A stretch of 64,000 nt of DNA, from positions 1 through 64,000 of the forward strand of contig JAKLGA010000020.1 of assembly GCA_022710975.1 (NCBI GenBank), read 5' to 3'. Origin of the DNA: Myxococcota bacterium. Its GTDB lineage: Bacteria; Myxococcota; B64-G9. Numbering within the stretch: position 1 is the first letter of the stretch; the number at the start of each line of letters is the position of its first letter. Position numbers and translations under genes: made by a program. Positions 59,790 to 64,000 of this stretch are shown here, in pieces. The notes beneath the pieces were generated by a model. It was not told the DNA's origin, did no database searches, and worked only from the letters and a program-made list of their open reading frames with translations.

Positions 59790-59830
59790 CGTGTCCGGAT
59801 TCCGGTCACGTGACCGGAATTTCCGGTCAC
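59790..59830. promoter_or_regulatory. Palindromic operator-like element upstream of alaS
   Basis: ATTCCGGTCAC-GTGACCGGAAT (59799-59820) is a perfect 22-bp palindrome. A third half-site TTCCGGTCAC follows immediately at 59821-59830. The preceding CGTGTCCGGATTCCGG (59790-59805) recurs in reverse complement at 9149-9164. It lies 33 bp upstream of the alaS -35. Confidence 0.6.
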
Positions 59831-59862
59831 GCCGCGCGCGGGGACGGAGGCCGGCGGGCGGT

Positions 59863-59892
59863 TTGACACCCCGGCGGAGCAGATGCTAGTTT
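59863..59892 (+). promoter_or_regulatory. Sigma70-type promoter of alaS
   Basis: TTGACA (59863-59868), 18 bp, TAGTTT (59887-59892). A 17-bp alternative gives CTAGTT. It leaves a leader of about 55 nt before the alaS ATG. Confidence 0.55.
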
Positions 59893-59953
59893 TCGGCCCG
59901 CTCCGGTGCGCCGGGGCGCGCGGGCCAGAATCTCTGCCCAAGGGGTCGAGCAC

Positions 59954-62692
<2,739 letters not shown>

Positions 62693-62696
62693 GGCC

Positions 62697-64000
62697 GTGG
62701 CGAGCGAGCGCGGCAGCGGGGCGGGGTGGGACCGGTCCGTGGGGCCGGCCCTGGCGGGCCTGGGCTGCCTGGCCACGGGCGGCCAGGTGCTGCTGCTGCG
62801 CGAGCTGCTGGCGGTCTTCAGCGGCCACGAGCTCGCCATCGGCGTGGTGTTCGGCGCCTGGTTCACGGGCATCGCGCTGGGGGCCGCCCTGGGCGGTCGC
62901 CTGGCGTCCCGCCTGGACGCCCGCGCCGCGCTGGCCGGGCTCACGGCCCTGGGCGCGGCCCTGCCCTGGGCGCTGCTCGGCCTGAGCGTGCTGGCCCGCG
63001 CCTGGCGCGGCCTGCTGGGGGTGCCGCCGGGCGAGCTGCCCGGCCTGGGCGAGCTGGGCGCGGCGGTGCTGCTGCTGGTCACCCCCTTCTCGGCCCTGGT
63101 GGGCCTGAGCTTCCCGCTCGCCTGCCGGGCCGCGGCGGCGGACCCGGGGGATGCCCGGGCCATCGGCCGGGTGTACGTGCTGGAGTCCCTGGGCGCCGTG
63201 GCCGGGGCCGTGCTGCCGGTCGGGCTGGCCGCCGCGCGCCTGCCGCCCTTCGAGGCCATGGGGCTGCTGGGTCTGCCCCTGCTCCTCGGCCTGGCGCTGG
63301 CCGGACGGCCCTGGCGTCCGCGCCCGCGGCTCTCCTGGCTGGCGCTGGGCTGCCTGATCGGGCTCACGGGCCTGGGCGCGGCGGGCGGCCTGCGCGCCTG
63401 GGACGGGTCCTCGGCGGAGCGGCGTTTCGCCGATCTGGGGACCGGCGGGAGGCTGCTCGCCAGCGCCGACACGCCCTACCAGCACCTCGACCTGGCCGAG
63501 GCCGGCGGGCAGTACGACCTGTTCGCCGACGGCAAGGTGCTGGTCTCCTTCCCCGATGCCGCGCGGGCCCGCACACGCACGCACCTGGTGCTCACCCAGC
63601 ACCCCGCCCCGCGGCGGGCCCTGTTCCTGGCCGAGGCGCCGCTGGGCCTGATCGCCCCGGCGCTGCGGCACCAGCTCGAGCGCCTCGACCTGGTCAGCCT
63701 GGACCCCGGCGTGGCCGAGCTGGTCGAGCCCTACCTGGACGAGGAGGAGCGGGCCGCGCGCCGGGACGCACGGGTGGGCCTGCACGCCACCGACGGCCGG
63801 CGCTTCCTGCAGGCCAGCTCGGAGCGCTGGGACGTGATCTTCTCCGACGCCCCGGAGCCCACCACGGCCGCGGCCAATCGCTTCTACACGCTGGAGTTCT
63901 TCGCCCTGGCCCGGGCGCGCCTCGCCCCGGGCGGCGTGCTGGCGACCCGCCTCGGCTCCCAGGTGGGGCTGCTGGACGAGGACACCGCCCAGGCCGTGCG
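62697..64000 (+). CDS. Membrane spermidine-synthase-like protein, C-terminus beyond window
   Basis: A GTG at 62697, four bases after the alaS stop, opens a frame that runs through the right edge (434 codons seen). Residues about 15-220 contain six or seven membrane helices (GLGCLATGGQVLLLRELLAVF, VVFGAWFTGIALGAALGGRLA, AVLLLVTPFSALVGLSFPLACRA). A spermidine-synthase-type methyltransferase-fold domain follows (QHLDLAEAGGQYDLFADGKVLVSFPD, then RFLQASSERWDVIFSDAPEPTTAAANRFYTLEFFALARARLAPGGVL). The Gly-rich ligand motif normally reading GGGDG is replaced by FLAEAPLGLI, so catalysis is doubtful. It may transport or sense rather than synthesise polyamines. Confidence 0.75.
   Translation, partial: MASERGSGAGWDRSVGPALAGLGCLATGGQVLLLRELLAVFSGHELAIGVVFGAWFTGIALGAALGGRLASRLDARAALAGLTALGAALPWALLGLSVLARAWRGLLGVPPGELPGLGELGAAVLLLVTPFSALVGLSFPLACRAAAADPGDARAIGRVYVLESLGAVAGAVLPVGLAAARLPPFEAMGLLGLPLLLGLALAGRPWRPRPRLSWLALGCLIGLTGLGAAGGLRAWDGSSAERRFADLGTGGRLLASADTPYQHLDLAEAGGQYDLFADGKVLVSFPDAARARTRTHLVLTQHPAPRRALFLAEAPLGLIAPALRHQLERLDLVSLDPGVAELVEPYLDEEERAARRDARVGLHATDGRRFLQASSERWDVIFSDAPEPTTAAANRFYTLEFFALARARLAPGGVLATRLGSQVGLLDEDTAQAV

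Overview
The window is mostly very GC-rich, densely coded DNA of the kind found in uncultured deltaproteobacteria-like lineages (Myxococcota or relatives). The evidence is lipoproteins with loose lipoboxes, large Cys-rich and thrombospondin-type surface proteins, a Ser/Thr kinase with WD40 blades, a DUF2378-like protein and double-activase proteins. Several genes suggest anaerobic or fermentative metabolism: a ferredoxin-dependent 2-oxoacid oxidoreductase, a NuoEFG-like diaphorase and a benzoyl/hydroxyacyl-CoA dehydratase activase. No rRNA, tRNA or CRISPR array was recognised, and the taxonomic statement is inference only.

Bases 1 to about 8,000 are an accessory island, visibly AT-richer at its left end. 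It starts with the N-terminus of a transposase reading off the edge, next to a 5'-truncated OLD-type ATPase/TOPRIM nuclease. It continues with small orphan genes, an uncharacterised 571-residue protein with a PD-(D/E)XK core, a 90-codon remnant of a type I methylase (HsdM) and an orphan HsdR-N-like nuclease. This looks like an eroded defence island. Short hairpin-like repeats lie in its spacers.

Bases 8,000 to 26,800 return to host-like composition: exported and hypothetical proteins, a 21-bp-periodic repeat array, a 1,406-residue double activase flanked by inverted copies of a palindromic repeat, a B12/radical SAM protein, a BRCT/YwqK/DUF1963 giant, a HEAT protein, a penicillin-acylase lipoprotein and a glycosyltransferase.

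Bases 26,850 to 34,433 form one ten-gene operon behind a clear sigma70-type promoter. The order is a P-loop ATPase, the four subunits of a 2-oxoacid:ferredoxin oxidoreductase, NuoE, NuoF and NuoG-like subunits, a CooF-like ferredoxin and a small Cys/His protein. The likely job is oxidative decarboxylation of (branched) 2-oxoacids coupled through ferredoxin to NAD(H); no hydrogenase catalytic subunit is present.

Bases 34,466 to 64,000 carry a 1,500-residue multidomain lipoprotein followed by three consecutive hairpins, a small gene under a palindromic operator, the WD40 kinase, an RND efflux pair, a PHP protein, the tsaB/rseP cluster, an orphan T2SSE-N protein, glutamine synthetase, FmdB, a flavoprotein/RlmN-like pair, alaS and a membrane spermidine-synthase-like protein cut by the right edge. 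TTGnCn-N17/18-TAnnnT type promoters precede many of the plus-strand genes, which gives a consistent picture of the housekeeping promoter.
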